A stretch of 64,000 bases of DNA. Source: Meinhardsimonia xiamenensis. Its GTDB lineage: Bacteria; Pseudomonadota; Alphaproteobacteria; Rhodobacterales; Rhodobacteraceae. The notes beneath the pieces were generated by a model. It worked only from the letters and a program-made list of their open reading frames with translations. It searched no databases and was not told the origin of the DNA. Below, one piece after another: positions 21,485 through 32,201 of the stretch (its first letter is position 1; each line of letters opens with the position of its first letter). The stretch lies in the NCBI RefSeq assembly GCF_900102905.1, contig NZ_FNFV01000003.1, forward strand, positions 403,678-467,677, read 5' to 3'. A program made the translations under genes and the position numbers.

Positions 21485-22676
21485 GTGACTTGCCTCGGAA
21501 GGGGGTGACTTCCACGCGCGGGCCGCCGGTCTCGACGCCGATCTCGGCGTCATCGAGATAGCACGCCGGGTCTTCGGCCCAGGGATCGCCGGTGAGCTGC
21601 AGGGCGCGAATGCGGGTGTTGCCGCCGCACACATCCTTGAAGGCGCAGGCGCCGCAGCGGCCCTTGAGCGGGCGGGGGCGGCGGCGCAGCTCGGCCAGCA
21701 TCGGATCATCGCCCGTCCAGAGCGCCGAGAAGGGCGTCTCCTTCACGCTGCCGACGGTGTAGTCGGACCAGTAGGTGTCGGGGTGCACGCGGCCCTGATG
21801 GTCGATATTGGCCACGCCCACGCCGGAGGAATTGCCGCCCCAGGCGGCAAGATGGGCGCGCAGATGGGCGCAGGTGGCGTCATCGAAGCGCGACTCGGCC
21901 CATTTGAGGAAGGCCACCGCATCGGCGTCGTTGTTGCCGGTGACGATGTCGAAGCGTTCGCCCGCTTCAACCGCCTGCCATGCCACCTCGATCAGCCGGG
22001 CGATGGCGGCGCGGGCGCGGGCGCGGTCTGCATCCTCGGCCCGGTGCTTGTCGCCGCGCCCGGCATAGACGAGATGGCTGAGATAGAACTTGTCCACCCC
22101 CTCGGCGCGGCAGAGGGCGAGGATGTCGTCGAGCTGATCGGCATTGTCGCGGGTGATGGTGAAGCGCAGGCCCACCTTGATGCCGCGCGCCTTGCACTCC
22201 CGCACGCCGCGCACCGCCGCCTCATAGGCGCCGTCCACGCCACGGAACCAGTCGTTGGTGGCGCCGATGCCGTCGATGGAGATGCCGACATAGTCGAAGC
22301 CGATCTCGGCGATGCGGTCGGCCGTCTCACCGGCAATCTTCGTGCCGTTGGTGGACAGCGCCAGATAGCGCACCTGCCTGCGCGCCGCTTGGGCGATGTC
22401 GAAGAAGTCGAAGCGGTCGAGCGGCTCGCCTCCCGAGAGGATCAGCGCCGGCACGCCGAAGGCGCCGATGTCCTCGACCACGCCCATCGCCTGTTCGTGG
22501 CTGAGCTCGCCGGGGAAGTGGACATCGGCCGAGACGGTGTAGCAGTGCCGGCAGCGCAGGTTGCAGCGGCGGGTGAGGTTCCAGATCACCACCGGCTTGA
22601 CGGGCCGGCCGGGCGGGCGGGTGCGCACCGGGGTCGGGTTGGTGATCTGGCGCATGTAGTCGCTGAGGCGGAACAT
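21459..22676 (-). CDS. nirJ: Radical SAM heme d1 synthase NirJ
   Basis: Radical SAM enzyme that removes the propionates of rings A and B during heme d1 biosynthesis, 405 aa. The SAM-cluster motif CNLRCRHC uses C38, C42 and C45, and the GGEP motif is in [13 protein letters not shown]-terminal auxiliary cluster region carries [12 protein letters not shown] and a further Cys (PACYLDD), as in SPASM/twitch enzymes. Encoded 4 bp after nirH. Cytoplasmic. Confidence 0.95.
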   Translation of the reverse strand: MFRLSDYMRQITNPTPVRTRPPGRPVKPVVIWNLTRRCNLRCRHCYTVSADVHFPGELSHEQAMGVVEDIGAFGVPALILSGGEPLDRFDFFDIAQAARRQVRYLALSTNGTKIAGETADRIAEIGFDYVGISIDGIGATNDWFRGVDGAYEAAVRGVRECKARGIKVGLRFTITRDNADQLDDILALCRAEGVDKFYLSHLVYAGRGDKHRAEDADRARARAAIARLIEVAWQAVEAGERFDIVTGNNDADAVAFLKWAESRFDDATCAHLRAHLAAWGGNSSGVGVANIDHQGRVHPDTYWSDYTVGSVKETPFSALWTGDDPMLAELRRRPRPLKGRCGACAFKDVCGGNTRIRALQLTGDPWAEDPACYLDDAEIGVETGGPRVEVTPFRGKSHDPAHRFF

Positions 22677-22680
22677 CCCC

Positions 22681-23166
22681 TCACTCCTTGCGCTTGAGCC
22701 GAAGGCCCGTTTTCTTGAGGATGCGGCGCGAGAGCAGCATGTCGTCGGCGCGGCAGGCCTCCCCCAGCATCGCCCGGATCTTGGCGCGCTTCTCCTCCAC
22801 CTCCTCGCGGCTTGTGCCGTGGACCATGGCGAAAAGATTGTAGGGCCAGTCGGGCAGCGCGGGCGGGCGCAGGTAGCAGTGCGAGACGAAATCGAGCGCG
22901 CCCACCTGCGCCCCGAGCGCCTCGGCCCGGCCGTCGTCCACGTCCCACACCGTCATGCCGTTGAAGGTGAGCCCCAGCGCGTAGTGGTTGGGTGCGGCGG
23001 CGATGCGGCGGATGATGCCGGCCGCACGCATGGCGGCAAGCCGGTCGATGACCTCGCCCTCGGGCAGGCCGAGCCGCGCGCCGATCTCGGCAAAGGGCTC
23101 GGGCACGAGCGGCAGCCCGGCCTGCGTCTCGGCGATCAGCGCGCGGTCGGTCGCATCAAGCTTCAT
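22681..23166 (-). CDS. nirH: Siroheme decarboxylase subunit NirH
   Basis: 161-aa AsnC/Lrp-like protein of the NirDLGH siroheme decarboxylase, which converts siroheme to didecarboxysiroheme. It has an N-terminal helix-turn-helix-like fold ([19 protein letters not shown]) and the NirH/NirL-type C-terminal half with [21 protein letters not shown]. The ATG overlaps the nirG stop by 4 bp. Assignment as NirH rather than NirG rests on gene order and the C-terminal [11 protein letters not shown] block. Confidence 0.88.
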   Translation of the reverse strand: MKLDATDRALIAETQAGLPLVPEPFAEIGARLGLPEGEVIDRLAAMRAAGIIRRIAAAPNHYALGLTFNGMTVWDVDDGRAEALGAQVGALDFVSHCYLRPPALPDWPYNLFAMVHGTSREEVEEKRAKIRAMLGEACRADDMLLSRRILKKTGLRLKRKE

Positions 23167-23630
23167 GCCGCCACCCGGAAGCCGATGAAGAACTCCCGCT
23201 CCTTTGGAAAGCGGAACACCCTCAGCCCCGTCTGCGCCTCGATCCTGTCTGCCACGGTGTCGATCTCCTCGCGCGTCTCGGTGGCCAGAACAAACCACAT
23301 GTTCAGCCTGTGATCGCGCTCATAATTGTGCGCGACCTCCGGCTGCGCATTGACCTGGATCATCACTTCGTCGAATCGCTCCGGCGGCACCGCCATGGCG
23401 CAGAGGCAGAAGGCACCGCCCATCGCCTCGGCGTCGAAGAAGGGGCCGAAGCGGGTGATGATGCCCTCCGCGCGCAGCCGCTCGAGCCTTTCGAGAAGGT
23501 CGCGCTCGCCGATGCCCAGCTCCTCGGCCACCACCGCAAAGGGACGCGAGACAAGCGGCAGGTCGTCCTGCAGCCGGTTGAGAATGGCGCGGTCGAACGC
23601 GTCGAGCTCTGCCCTCACCTCCCGCCTCAT
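23163..23630 (-). CDS. nirG: Siroheme decarboxylase subunit NirG
   Basis: 155-aa Lrp-like subunit of siroheme decarboxylase. It has the NirD/NirG-type core (HNYERDHRLNMWFVLATE) and lacks the WPYxLxxMIH block of the NirL/NirH type. Overlaps by 4 bp with both the upstream nirDL stop and the downstream nirH start, so the subunits are made in step. No DNA-binding role is implied by the HTH fold in this family. Confidence 0.88.
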   Translation of the reverse strand: MRREVRAELDAFDRAILNRLQDDLPLVSRPFAVVAEELGIGERDLLERLERLRAEGIITRFGPFFDAEAMGGAFCLCAMAVPPERFDEVMIQVNAQPEVAHNYERDHRLNMWFVLATETREEIDTVADRIEAQTGLRVFRFPKEREFFIGFRVAA

Positions 23631-24628
23631 CGGGCAACCCCCGCGCGCCAGTGAGGCGCGGCGTCGATGAGCGCGCCGCTTTGCTTGAAGCAGCGCACCG
23701 AGAACAGGACCTCGCGCCGCACGCTGGCAAGGCCGTGGGCCTCGGCCGCGCGCTCGAGCGTGGCCAGCGCCTCGGCACGGCTCTTGGCGTGGATCATCGT
23801 GTAAAGCCGGTAGGGCCAACCCGGCGCCGGGCGGCGCTCATAGCACAGGGTGATACCGGGCGTTGCCGCGAGCGCGGGGCCGGCGGAATCGATCTCCTCG
23901 GGGGTCATGTCCCACACCACCATCGCGTTTGCCGTCCAGCCGAGGCTGCGATGGCGTACGATGATGCCGAGGCGCGAGATGATGCCGGCCTCGCCAAGCT
24001 CCCGAACCCGGCCCATCACCTCCGCACGTGCCCGGCCCAGGCGCGCGGCAAGTGCTCCCCAGGGGTCGGGGCAGAGCTCGAGCCCTTCGGTGAGCCCCTG
24101 CAGGATAGGCCGGTCGCCGGGCTCGAGGAGCTCGCGCCGGGGCGCGCGGGGCGCGGGCGGCAGCGCGTTCGTCTTCGACAGCGAAAAGCCCAGATCGACG
24201 TTGAAGGCGCGCCTCAGCCGCAGATCGAGGGCGGCAAGACCCGTGTCGCGCCGGAGCCGCTCCAGCCGGCTCTCGACATAGGCCGAATCGGGTCCGGTGA
24301 GAACGAACCAGAAGTTCCAGTCATGCTCGCGCAGATAGGCGTGGTTGACACCCGGCTCGCCGGCAACGAGGGCGGCGACACCATCGATGCGCCCGTCGGG
24401 AACGCGCATCGCCACGAGGGTGCTGGCCGAGATCGTGTTGGGCGCCACTGTCGCCCCCACACGGCTGATGCGGCCCTCGGCGGCGAGCCGCGCGAGCCGG
24501 TCGAGCACCTCCGCCTCCGAAAGGCCGAGCGCCCGGCCGATCTCGGCAAAGGGGCGATCGCAGACGGGAAAGCCGCGCTGGTTGGCGTCGATCAGGCGAA
24601 TGTCGGTGGGGTCCAGTCGCTCGGGCAT
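23627..24628 (-). CDS. nirD: Siroheme decarboxylase NirD-NirL fusion
   Basis: 333-aa natural fusion of two Lrp-like halves: NirD-type (about 1-150, with HAYLREHDWNFWFVLTG) and NirL-type (about 170-333, with CYERRPAPGWPYRLYTMIH). Both halves keep the helix-turn-helix-like N-terminus (FAEIGRALGLSEAEVLDRL; WGALAARLGRARAEVM). The Pro/Arg-rich linker near residue 158 marks the joint. Some denitrifiers, including Paracoccus relatives, carry nirDL fused. Works with NirG and NirH on siroheme. Confidence 0.93.
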   Translation of the reverse strand: MPERLDPTDIRLIDANQRGFPVCDRPFAEIGRALGLSEAEVLDRLARLAAEGRISRVGATVAPNTISASTLVAMRVPDGRIDGVAALVAGEPGVNHAYLREHDWNFWFVLTGPDSAYVESRLERLRRDTGLAALDLRLRRAFNVDLGFSLSKTNALPPAPRAPRRELLEPGDRPILQGLTEGLELCPDPWGALAARLGRARAEVMGRVRELGEAGIISRLGIIVRHRSLGWTANAMVVWDMTPEEIDSAGPALAATPGITLCYERRPAPGWPYRLYTMIHAKSRAEALATLERAAEAHGLASVRREVLFSVRCFKQSGALIDAAPHWRAGVAR

Positions 24629-24631
24629 GGT

Positions 24632-25804
24632 TCAGAGTCCGATCCTGTGGGCTCGGGCGGTGAAGAAGATGCCCGAGGGGCTTGTCGCCTCGATCTCGGC
24701 GAGCTGCTCGAGGCTCTGCGTGTCGAAGATCTTCACCCGGTTCTCGTCGCGCACCGAGATCCACACCTCCCGCCCGCGCGGGGCGAATTCCATGTGCAGC
24801 GTCGCCGGGCCGGTGTTCAGCGTGTGGATGACCTGCCGGCTTTGCGTGTCGATCACCTGCACCACGTCGTTGAGCGGATGGGCGAAGTTCACCCACACCT
24901 GCCGGCCGTCCGGGCGGGCCATGGCAAAGACCGGCTGGCCGTGGGTCGGGGTGACGCCCATGGGCTCGAAGCTGCGCCCGTCCACCCACAGCACCTCATG
25001 CAGCCCCACCGCGGGCAGCACGAAGGCCTCGCCGGTGTAGGCCCAGCCTTCGAGATGCGGCATCTTGTAGACGGGCAGCTTCTCGTCATGGGCGGCATAG
25101 CCGGGCAGGATCGGGCGGGGGGCGGGGCGCTCGGCCCAGAGGTCGATGAGGCTCAGATGATCCTCGCCGAAAAGCCCGGCGATGTAGAAGCGCCCGTTGC
25201 CGGTGACGAGCCCGTCATAGGGCCGGTCTCCCACCCCCGCGATCCGGGTGATGAGGGGGGCGCCCGCGCCTTCGAAGTCGGCGATCCATGTCTCGCCCCT
25301 GTCCCACAGCGAGAAGACGAAACGGCGGCCGGGCGCATCGACGAGCCCCACCGTCTTCGAGTCGGCGGGAATGTCGGCGACCATCTCGAGCGTCTCGGCA
25401 TCGAAGACGCGCACGCCGCCGGGCTCGTAGTTCGACACCGCGACGAGCTGGCCGTCGTCGGAGATCGCCCCGCCGATGGAGTTGCCCGCCTGCATCACGC
25501 GCCCGGCGATGCGGGCCTCGATCATGTCGAGCCTGGTCAGCCCGCCGTCGCGGCCGAAGATGAAGGCAAAGCGCTCGTCGGGCGAATAGACGGCCGAGGC
25601 GTGGGAGAGATCGCCCAAGCCCTCCACTCGCGCAACGGCCGCCCGCGCGATGCGGTCCACGATCAGCACCGAGCCGCTGGCGCGCTCGATGACGATCCCG
25701 AGCCCGCCGGTGGCGCGCGCGGTGCATCCCTCGGGGCCGCCCCCGCGGGCCGCGAGAGGCGCGGCGCCAAGCGCCGCTGCGGCGAGAAACTCCCTGCGTC
25801 TCAT
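24632..25804 (-). CDS. nirF: Heme d1 biosynthesis protein NirF
   Basis: Periplasmic beta-propeller protein required for heme d1 synthesis, 390 aa, resembling the d1 domain of NirS. The N-terminus reads RRREFLAAAALGAA, a twin-arginine-like signal, with a Cys at residue 27 that could alternatively be a lipoprotein anchor. A conserved His in GDLSHASAVYSPDERFA corresponds to the propeller loop that contacts the d1 precursor. Start overlaps the nirC stop (ATGA), and its own stop is 3 bp before nirDL. Confidence 0.94.
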   Translation of the reverse strand: MRRREFLAAAALGAAPLAARGGGPEGCTARATGGLGIVIERASGSVLIVDRIARAAVARVEGLGDLSHASAVYSPDERFAFIFGRDGGLTRLDMIEARIAGRVMQAGNSIGGAISDDGQLVAVSNYEPGGVRVFDAETLEMVADIPADSKTVGLVDAPGRRFVFSLWDRGETWIADFEGAGAPLITRIAGVGDRPYDGLVTGNGRFYIAGLFGEDHLSLIDLWAERPAPRPILPGYAAHDEKLPVYKMPHLEGWAYTGEAFVLPAVGLHEVLWVDGRSFEPMGVTPTHGQPVFAMARPDGRQVWVNFAHPLNDVVQVIDTQSRQVIHTLNTGPATLHMEFAPRGREVWISVRDENRVKIFDTQSLEQLAEIEATSPSGIFFTARAHRIGL

Positions 25805-26112
25805 TGTGACTCTCCCTTTCTGAGGTAGGCGATGATCGCCTCGAGCTCGCCCGGCCCGAGGAGCGCCCGCCACGGCGGCATCGGCGTGTCCGGCACGCCG
25901 TCAAGGATGATCTCGGCAAGCGTCTCGTCGTCGTATTTCGCCACCGCCTCGGGGGTGATCGCCGGGCCAAGCCCGCCCTTGAGGGTGAGCCCGTGACAGG
26001 AGCCGCAATCCTGGCGCACGAGCCGCTCCACGTCGCGGGCCTCTTCGGCTTGAGCCGTCGCCCCCGTGAGCATGAGGAGCGTCAGCATGAGGAGGCTTGC
26101 CAGCCAGGGCAT
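25801..26112 (-). CDS. nirC: c-type cytochrome NirC
   Basis: Small periplasmic monoheme cytochrome c, 103 aa, with a Sec signal (about 1-22) and one heme motif CGSCH. The Met ligand is probably in PDTPMPPWR. NirC acts as an electron carrier for cytochrome cd1 or in heme d1 maturation. Encoded 3 bp after nirE and overlapping nirF by 4 bp. Confidence 0.92.
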   Translation of the reverse strand: MPWLASLLMLTLLMLTGATAQAEEARDVERLVRQDCGSCHGLTLKGGLGPAITPEAVAKYDDETLAEIILDGVPDTPMPPWRALLGPGELEAIIAYLRKGESQ

Positions 26113-26115
26113 GGG

Positions 26116-26943
26116 TCAGATCCCCTTCAGCGCCGCCGCTATGCGATTGGCCGCTCCGGCCCCGATCGCGGCCGCGGAAAGGGTGAGGCGCTCGCCCCCG
26201 CCCGCATCGGCCAGCCGCACCACGTCGCCCACGATGAAGAGCACCGGCGAGGGCAGGGGCGAGAGGCGCATCTCAAGCCCGATCCGGTCGAGCCGCGAGA
26301 CGTGACGCTGCTCGGCCGCGGTGGTGGCGCCGCTCACCGCCATCACCGGCGTCGCGCCCGGCCGGCCCGCCGCCATCAGGTGGAAGGCGATCTCGGCGAT
26401 ATTGGTCGCGCCCATGTAGATGACGAGCGTGGTTGCGGGGTCGGAAAGGCCCTGCCAGTCGAGATCGAGCGGCGCGCTGCCCTGGCGGTGGCCGGTGACA
26501 TAGCGCACGCCCGAGGCAAGGCCGCGATGGGTGAGCGGCACGCCGGTTCCGGCCGCCGCGCCCTGCGCCGAGGTGATGCCGGGGCAGATGTCAACCGCGA
26601 TGCCGCGGGCGCGCAGATACGCCGCCTCCTCCGAGCCGCGGCCAAAGATGAACGGGTCACCCCCCTTCAGTCGGACCACCTCGAGCCCCTCGCGGGCCAA
26701 CTCGGCGAGAATCTCGTTGATCCGCTCCTGCGGCACGCTGTGAAAGCCCGCCGCCTTGCCGACGGGGATCATCCGCGCGCGCGCCGGCGCCATGGCAAGG
26801 ATCTCGGCCGAAACCAGCCGGTCATGCACCACCGCATCGGCGCGCTCGAGAAGCCGCACGGCCTTGAGCGTCAGAAGTTCGGGGTCGCCGGGGCCTGCCC
26901 CGACAAGATGCACCCGGCCTTTTGCCGCTTCGCGCTCAGCCAT
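26116..26943 (-). CDS. nirE: Uroporphyrinogen-III C-methyltransferase NirE
   Basis: SAM-dependent methyltransferase making precorrin-2, the first dedicated step to heme d1 (and siroheme), 275 aa. Signature sequences VHLVGAGPGDPELLTLKA at the N-terminus and KGGDPFIFGRGSEEA near residue 100 define the family; GVPLTHRG and VIYMGATN complete the SAM pocket. Placement directly after nirS indicates it serves heme d1 rather than siroheme for sulfite reduction. Confidence 0.95.
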   Translation of the reverse strand: MAEREAAKGRVHLVGAGPGDPELLTLKAVRLLERADAVVHDRLVSAEILAMAPARARMIPVGKAAGFHSVPQERINEILAELAREGLEVVRLKGGDPFIFGRGSEEAAYLRARGIAVDICPGITSAQGAAAGTGVPLTHRGLASGVRYVTGHRQGSAPLDLDWQGLSDPATTLVIYMGATNIAEIAFHLMAAGRPGATPVMAVSGATTAAEQRHVSRLDRIGLEMRLSPLPSPVLFIVGDVVRLADAGGGERLTLSAAAIGAGAANRIAAALKGI

Positions 26944-26981
26944 CGCCTTCGGCCTCCCCTTCGGGGTGAATTACTAGGGTT

Positions 26982-27010
26982 CCGGGGGCCGGAAGATGTC
27001 CGGCCCCCGG
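26982..27010 (-). other. Strong hairpin between nirS and nirE
   Basis: A perfect 12-bp inverted repeat (CCGGGGGCCGGA / TCCGGCCCCCGG) with a 5-nt loop lies 14 bp past the nirS stop. No T-run follows it on the minus strand. It could stabilise the 3' end of a processed nirS mRNA or act as a partial terminator, lowering expression of the biosynthesis genes relative to the structural gene. Confidence 0.75.
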
Positions 27011-27023
27011 CTGATGGACGTCC

Positions 27024-28826
<1,803 letters not shown>

Positions 28827-28851
28827 CTAGATGAGTGCCCGTCTTGCCGCC

Positions 28852-28865
28852 TTGACTTCGGTCAA
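28852..28865. promoter_or_regulatory. FNR/NNR (Dnr) box between nirS and nirI
   Basis: Perfect dyad TTGAC-TTCG-GTCAA, the consensus for FNR/Dnr/NNR-type activators. Its centre (28858.5) is 80 bp from the nirS start, which predicts a nirS transcript beginning about 39 nt before its ATG. It is exactly 41.5 bp from the nirI ATG. A shared box for the divergent pair would match the arrangement known in Paracoccus. Confidence 0.85.
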
Positions 28866-28899
28866 GGAGAACGCGGAAAGCCGGTGGCACTGTCCGCGC

Positions 28900-30987
28900 A
28901 TGTTCAGAAGCGTCTCCCTTGCGCCCTGCCTTGCCTGCCTCACCGCCGGGCTTGCCCGCGCGCTTGGGCTCCTCGCGCTTGCGGCAGTCATCTCTGCTGC
29001 GCCGGCCAGCGCCGAGACACCGGAGGAAAAGGCCGAGCGCGTGGCGGGCGAGCTTGCGGATGTTCTGGCCCAAAGCCTTGCCCCGGCAGCGGGTGCAAGG
29101 CTCGAACATCACGCTGCGCCGGTGCCGCACTGGCGCCTTGTTGCGCCGGGGAAGGGCGTTCTCGCCGCCATCGGCTCGAGTCGGGAACTCGTCGCCTCCA
29201 CGGGTTACTCTGGCCGGCCGCTCGACCTGGTGGTGGCCGTGGGGGTTTCCGGGCCGGGCCGGGGGAAGATCCTCGGCGTGCGGCTTGCCTCGCACGCGGA
29301 GCCGGTGCTCACACTGGGGCTCTCGGATGAAGATTTCGCCCGCTTCGCCGAGGGCTTTTCGGGAATCGACCTGAGCCGTCCGCTGGAAGAGGAGAACCGC
29401 CCGCCGCCCGCCATCGCCCGTGCCACCGTCACCAGCGGAGTGATGCGTGATGCCGTGCTTCGCACCGCGCGGCTTCTGGCGGAGGCCACGGGTGCGATCT
29501 CGGGCGGCGGAATCGACCGGACGGCATTCCGCCCCGCCGGCTGGGCCGAGCTTTCCGGGATCGGCGCGATTGCCACGGCGTCCCTGTCCTTGCAGGAGGC
29601 CCGCGCGCAGATGGCCAGTGCCACTGTCCCGCCACCGGAAGGGGAGGGCGACTATGTCCGCCTTCATGTCGCTCTCATCGACCCGCCTACCATCGGGCGC
29701 AACCTTCTCGGCGAACACCTCTACGCTCGCGCCATGGCCGAGCTTCTGCCCGGTCAGTCCGTGCTCTTCGTCGGCTCTTCGGGACTTGTCGGCCACCGCG
29801 GCACGCGCTGGCGGCGCAAGGGTGTGTTCGAGACGCTGACAATCCGTCAGGGGGAGACGCGCTTTCACCCCTCGGCGGAGGGCTTCATCGCTGTCGACAA
29901 GCTTGCCGCCGCGGATGCGCCGCCGCTCGAACAGATGAGCCTCTTCCGCCTGCCCGCCGAGGGCTTCGACCCTGCACAGCCTTTCACGGTGGAGCTGACC
30001 ATCGCCCGCCCGGCGCGCGGAGGCGGCACGGCCGAGGCGCGGCTGGCCGTGAATTATGCAGTGCCGGCCGAGTTTCGCAGCGCGCCCACGGCGCCGCCCC
30101 CGGCAAGCTGGGAAGAGGCCTGGGCGGCGCGCTGGCCGGTCGTCGTCGGGGTGGGGGTGCAGCTCGGCGTGCTGTTTCTCATCCTTCTCTTCCAGACGGT
30201 TCTTGTCCGCCACAAGCGGCTGTGGCTGGGGCTTCGGGCGGGTTTTCTCGCCGTCACCTTCCTGTGGCTTGGCCTGTGGGTGGGTGGACAGCTTTCGGTG
30301 GTGCAGGTGGCGGCCTTCCTGCATGCGCTTCTGTCGGGCTTTCGCTGGGAGACCTTCCTGATCGAGCCGGTGATCTTCACTCTCTGGTCCTTCGTGGCGC
30401 TGGGCCTTCTGTTCTGGGGCCGGGGGGTCTATTGCGGCTGGCTCTGCCCCTTTGGGGCGGCGCAGGAGCTTGCCAACATCGCCGCGCGCCGGCTCGGCAT
30501 CCGCCAGATCGCCGTGCCGCATGCGGTGCATGAGCGGCTCTGGCTGATCAAATACACCGCCTTCGTCGCCATCATCGCGGTGAGCTTCCACTCGATGGAA
30601 AAGGCGCTCCTGCTCGCGGAGATTGAGCCCTTCAAGACCGCCATCACGCTGCGAATGATGCGCGCCTGGCCCTTCGTCCTGTTTGTCGTGGCGCTGCTCG
30701 CGGCGGGGCTTTTCATCGAGCGGTTCTACTGCCGCTACCTCTGCCCGCTTGGCGCGGGGCTGGCGATTCCGGCGCGGCTGCGGATCTTCGACTGGCTCGA
30801 CCGCCGCCCCCAGTGCGGGCGGGAGTGCCGGCTGTGCGAACAGCGCTGCACCGCCGGCGCCATCGACCCGATCGGACGCATCAACCCCAATGAGTGCCTG
30901 CTATGCCTGCGATGCCAGATGATCTACCACGACCCGGAAACCTGCGTGGTGCTCAAGCGGCGCGCCCGCGCCGCGGCGACGACATGA
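28900..30987 (+). CDS. nirI: NosR/NirI-family flavo-iron-sulfur membrane protein NirI
   Basis: Membrane protein needed for nirS expression or activity, homologous to NosR, 695 aa. Sec signal (about 1-39), periplasmic FMN-binding domain with a candidate flavinylation site in ARATVTSG, a TM bundle, two cytoplasmic CxxxCP motifs (CGWLCPFG and CRYLCPLG), and a C-terminal ferredoxin-like region (CGRECRLCEQRC, CLLCLRCQMIYHDPETC). I chose ATG 28900 (signal peptide). The frame is open to 28831, but that start would put the FNR box inside the gene. Its stop overlaps nnrS by 4 bp. Confidence 0.93.
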   Translation: MFRSVSLAPCLACLTAGLARALGLLALAAVISAAPASAETPEEKAERVAGELADVLAQSLAPAAGARLEHHAAPVPHWRLVAPGKGVLAAIGSSRELVASTGYSGRPLDLVVAVGVSGPGRGKILGVRLASHAEPVLTLGLSDEDFARFAEGFSGIDLSRPLEEENRPPPAIARATVTSGVMRDAVLRTARLLAEATGAISGGGIDRTAFRPAGWAELSGIGAIATASLSLQEARAQMASATVPPPEGEGDYVRLHVALIDPPTIGRNLLGEHLYARAMAELLPGQSVLFVGSSGLVGHRGTRWRRKGVFETLTIRQGETRFHPSAEGFIAVDKLAAADAPPLEQMSLFRLPAEGFDPAQPFTVELTIARPARGGGTAEARLAVNYAVPAEFRSAPTAPPPASWEEAWAARWPVVVGVGVQLGVLFLILLFQTVLVRHKRLWLGLRAGFLAVTFLWLGLWVGGQLSVVQVAAFLHALLSGFRWETFLIEPVIFTLWSFVALGLLFWGRGVYCGWLCPFGAAQELANIAARRLGIRQIAVPHAVHERLWLIKYTAFVAIIAVSFHSMEKALLLAEIEPFKTAITLRMMRAWPFVLFVVALLAAGLFIERFYCRYLCPLGAGLAIPARLRIFDWLDRRPQCGRECRLCEQRCTAGAIDPIGRINPNECLLCLRCQMIYHDPETCVVLKRRARAAATT

Positions 30988-32201
30988 CCGTGGCCCGGCG
31001 CCTGCTGTCGGAAGGCTTCCGGGCGTTCTTTTTCGCCGCGCTCGCCTTTGCCGTCGTCTCGATGCTGGCCTGGCTCTTGTGGCTCGCGGCCCCAGTGCTC
31101 GGCGAGACAGCACCGTTTCTTCCCTTTGGCGAAGAGCCGGTGCTGTGGCACGCACATGAAATGGTCTTCGGCTACGGCTCGGCGGCGCTGGGCGGCTTTC
31201 TTCTCACCGCCGTTCCCTCATGGACGGGAACCCCGGCCGCACGCATGGGCTTCATCGGATTCGCCGCGGCGCTGTGGCTTGGCGGACGTCTCGCCGTATG
31301 GCTCGCGCCGCTCCTGCCGCCTCCGGCCGTGGCCCTTGCCGCGCTCGCCTTCCTGCCGGTGGTGATGGCGCGGGTGGCCGATCAGCTGCGCCGCCGGCCG
31401 AAGCCGCAGAACGTGGCCTTCCTTTTCTTCCTCGTGCTGGCCTGGCTGGCCGATCTGCGCGTGCAGATCGCCTGGATGCAGGGAGAAGACGCACATGCCG
31501 GGCTTCTGGCCGGGCTCCTGACACTGGGAGCAATGATCGCGGTGATCGGGGGGCGCGTGACGCCTGCCTTCACACGCAACGCCATGAAGCGGGCCGGAGA
31601 GGCGGAGGCGCGCTGGCCCGTCTCGCTCAGGGCCGCCGATCTGGCGGCCATCTTCGCCACGACCGCGGCCGCCTTGCTGACGCTTCTTGGCAGCGAAGGC
31701 GCGCTCACGGCTGGCCTCCTTTGCCTTGCCGGGCTGGCGCAGCTTCTGCGCCTGATGCGCTGGCGGCTGGGCTTTGCCTTGGGCCAACCGATCCTCTGGT
31801 CGCTGCATCTGGGCATGGCGGCGCTCGGGCTGGGGCTCCTCGCGCTCGGGCTGTCCGGTTTCGGGCTCATGCCCGAGGGCGCGGCGGTACATGTTCTCGG
31901 CATCGGTGCTGTGGGCGGCATGACGCTCGCGGTGATGAGCCGGGCGATCCTGGGCCACACGGGCCGGGGGCTGGTGGCGCCGGGGCCGGTGGCCTTGGCC
32001 TACGCGCTCCTGCCGCTCGCCGCCCTGACGCGCGCCGGTGCGGAATGGGCCGGTGCCGGGCTCTACCTCGCGCTCCTCGTCGGCGCCGCGCTCCTGTGGG
32101 TCGCGGCATTCGCGGCAACGCTTGCCGCGCTCTGGCCGGCGATCTCGGGGCCGCGCGCCGATGCGGGCGCCGCGCCCCCACCGCAGGGGATACGGCCATG
32201 A
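30984..32201 (+). CDS. nnrS: NnrS-family heme-copper membrane protein
   Basis: Polytopic membrane protein of 405 aa with about 12 helices, linked in many denitrifiers to NO stress tolerance. Conserved His-rich blocks are visible: LWHAHEMVFGYGSAALGGFLL-type helix near residue 55, RVTPAFTRNAM near 192, and HVLGIGAVGGMTLAVMSRAI with GHTGR near 310. ATG overlaps the nirI stop (ATGA), and the stop overlaps nirX by 4 bp. Biochemical role remains uncertain. Confidence 0.93.
   Translation: MTVARRLLSEGFRAFFFAALAFAVVSMLAWLLWLAAPVLGETAPFLPFGEEPVLWHAHEMVFGYGSAALGGFLLTAVPSWTGTPAARMGFIGFAAALWLGGRLAVWLAPLLPPPAVALAALAFLPVVMARVADQLRRRPKPQNVAFLFFLVLAWLADLRVQIAWMQGEDAHAGLLAGLLTLGAMIAVIGGRVTPAFTRNAMKRAGEAEARWPVSLRAADLAAIFATTAAALLTLLGSEGALTAGLLCLAGLAQLLRLMRWRLGFALGQPILWSLHLGMAALGLGLLALGLSGFGLMPEGAAVHVLGIGAVGGMTLAVMSRAILGHTGRGLVAPGPVALAYALLPLAALTRAGAEWAGAGLYLALLVGAALLWVAAFAATLAALWPAISGPRADAGAAPPPQGIRP

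Noticed and set aside
28831..28899. Upstream in-frame start for nirI at 28831
   Set aside because: It would place the FNR box inside the coding region and put a non-signal stretch before the obvious signal peptide at 28900.
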